DNA of 8,206 nucleotides, from the NCBI GenBank assembly GCA_946478915.1, contig CAMLER010000199.1, positions 1-8,206 of the forward strand, in the 5' to 3' direction. Below, one piece after another: positions 7,080 through 8,206 of this stretch. The notes beneath the pieces are model-generated. The model saw nothing but the letters and a program-made list of their open reading frames with translations, was not told where the DNA came from and did no database searches. Numbering within the stretch: the stretch's first letter is position 1; every line of letters begins with the position of its first letter. Source of the DNA: an uncultured Chryseolinea sp. (lineage in GTDB: Bacteria > Bacteroidota > Bacteroidia > Cytophagales > Cyclobacteriaceae). The position numbers and the translations under genes were made by a program.

Positions 7080-8206
7080 TCACTTTTTTTTCTTCTTCGA
7101 CTGATTTTCAAAAACGAAGACTCCTTTTTTGTTGGATATTACAAAGTCGGTGAGCCGATCGCCAGTGATGTCCTCGGCAATAAAATTAAGACCCGCGCCG
7201 GAATTATTATCTATTTCGTGAAGCTGCCAGGAAGGACTTTTTCCGGGCTTAAATTCATACCACGCCAAGACAGCCGGATCATATGTACCAGGGTCCGTAT
7301 TTGTATCATTATGGGCAAAATATCGCTTCCCTGTAATAAAGTCGCGATGTCCATCGCCGTTTAGATCGATCAGTTGGGAGGAGTGGGTTTGAGAAATGGA
7401 TTTGTCGATCTCATGCCGTTGCCAGATAGCCTCACCGTTAGAACCTTTTTTTTGTTCATACCACCAAACACCGAATTTATGAGCCGACGCGCTCATTATG
7501 TCGTTTAATCCATCCTTATTGACATCGATCACATGCATATGAGAACAATCCTCTCCCAGTTCGGCAGCGTGAAACTTCCAATTCGGTTGAGTGGGGTCGA
7601 CGGGTGCTTCCCACCACCCCGACTTGATGATCACATCCTTACGACCATCTTTATTGACATCGCCTAGTCCGATACCATGAGAGAACCGGTCAGTTCCAGG
7701 CGCATCAGTACTACTTATTGCAATTCTTGTCCAGGTCGTTGAGCCCTTTTCTTCAGGAGCCCGCAGCCAAACGATCTGCTTTGCCTTTGAATCTGCACAG
7801 AGAATATCAAGCCTGCCGTCACCGTCAACATCTACGAAATTAGGCGATTCATTTCCAATGCCTACTTCCTCAAGGAAGACATGTTTTTTCCAATGCCCTT
7901 CTTTGTTTTGTGGATTCTCATACCAGTAACCTTCCGTTCCGGGAAAGCCAATGACAACTTGATCTATCCATCCGTCCAGATTTACATCAAGACTGAAATT
8001 CAGAAAAGAATCACTATACTCCTTGCCAGGATCAAAAGATTTGCCCGGCTTGATTTCATGTTTTTTCCAGTCCGGCGCTTCAAACCAAAAAGCCCCGGCC
8101 ATGACATCAATCTTTCCATCGTTGTTCACATCACCAACTGCCACTCCTTCGGAAACAAAGTCGCTGGTAAGTGTATGCTTTTTAAACGAAAGTGTGTTTT
8201 TCGCGG
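7080..8206 (-). CDS. FG-GAP/VCBS repeat beta-propeller protein (5' end outside window)
   Basis: The frame stays open to the right edge, so the start lies outside the window. The GTG at 8144 is an internal codon, because the 20 codons before it (AKNTLSFKKHTLTSDFVSEG) continue the same repeat. Numbering from that GTG, calcium-type loops D-x-(N/D/T)-x-D-G-x-x-D occur at residues 5-13, 53-61, 105-113, 162-170, 207-215, 260-268 and, degenerate with Arg in place of Gly, 325-333. Each lies some way after a W/F-x-x-H-like strand (WKKHEI at 26, WKKHVF at 85, WKFHAA at 189, WQRHEI at 241, WQLHEI at 306). Seven such units suggest one seven-bladed propeller of the FG-GAP/VCBS type. Such proteins are normally exported, but any signal peptide is off-window. 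The protein ends in five lysines. It precedes the haem lipoprotein gene by 34 bases and probably shares its transcript. The ligand is unknown; carbohydrate or protein binding is the usual guess. Confidence 0.88.
   Translation of the reverse strand, partial: AKNTLSFKKHTLTSDFVSEGVAVGDVNNDGKIDVMAGAFWFEAPDWKKHEIKPGKSFDPGKEYSDSFLNFSLDVNLDGWIDQVVIGFPGTEGYWYENPQNKEGHWKKHVFLEEVGIGNESPNFVDVDGDGRLDILCADSKAKQIVWLRAPEEKGSTTWTRIAISSTDAPGTDRFSHGIGLGDVNKDGRKDVIIKSGWWEAPVDPTQPNWKFHAAELGEDCSHMHVIDVNKDGLNDIMSASAHKFGVWWYEQKKGSNGEAIWQRHEIDKSISQTHSSQLIDLNGDGHRDFITGKRYFAHNDTNTDPGTYDPAVLAWYEFKPGKSPSWQLHEIDNNSGAGLNFIAEDITGDRLTDFVISNKKGVFVFENQSKKKKK

Noticed and set aside
6912..7364. Plus-strand open frame of 150 codons crossing the lipoprotein/propeller junction
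   Set aside because: It is antisense to two recognised genes and to their short intergenic gap, and has no recognisable domain.
8142..8144. GTG at 8144 as the start codon of the propeller gene
   Set aside because: The frame continues open to the window edge and the upstream codons encode the preceding part of the same repeat (FKKHTL then EGVAVGDVNNDG), so the real start is outside the window.
1..8206. Mobile element, CRISPR array, tRNA/rRNA, toxin-antitoxin or defence genes
   Set aside because: Nearly all bases are accounted for by recognised genes. I saw no direct-repeat arrays, inverted-repeat ends, transposase motifs or tRNA-like folds by reading both strands.

Overview
The window reads as an ordinary chromosomal segment from a member of the Bacteroidetes, probably near the Cytophagales. 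That placement is inferred from protein style: the SulP transporter, the tandem universal stress protein and the histidine kinase all look like Bacteroidetes versions, base composition is moderate, and I see no clear Shine-Dalgarno sequences before the starts. It rests on recalled family features, not on a search. Coding density is very high, and the only gap above 100 bases is 1400-1517. I found no RNA gene, insertion sequence, CRISPR array, phage gene or attachment site.

Left half, plus strand. The window opens inside the last codons of an OmpR-type response regulator (1-51). Its end overlaps the GTG start of a membrane HAMP histidine kinase (35-1399), so the two form a classical two-component operon. 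After a 118-base gap comes a two-gene unit: a SulP-family anion permease with a C-terminal STAS domain (1518-3143) and a two-domain universal stress protein (3140-3949). These two share an ATGA stop/start overlap, so they are very likely co-translated and may work together.

Right half, minus strand. Transcription converges on 3949-3965, where an 11-bp hairpin with a two-base bulge covers both gene ends and may terminate in both directions. Reading leftward from the right edge, the first gene (7080-8206, start outside the window) encodes a protein of repeated FG-GAP/VCBS-like units with calcium-loop motifs, probably a seven-bladed beta-propeller. The second, 34 bases further on, encodes a 1026-residue lipoprotein (3965-7045). 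It has an N-terminal propeller of the 'putative membrane-bound dehydrogenase' type, a long HEAT-like helical middle and a C-terminal haem-c domain with CSPCH. This is the architecture known as PVC-type haem-binding CxxCH protein, first defined in Planctomycetes and Verrucomicrobia and also found in Bacteroidetes. The pair probably makes an exported, membrane-anchored redox or substrate-oxidation module of unknown substrate.

Nothing here is an obviously new defence or mobile system. The least understood parts are the propeller/haem lipoprotein pair, the SulP-Usp coupling with degenerate Usp nucleotide motifs, and the hairpin at the convergent junction.
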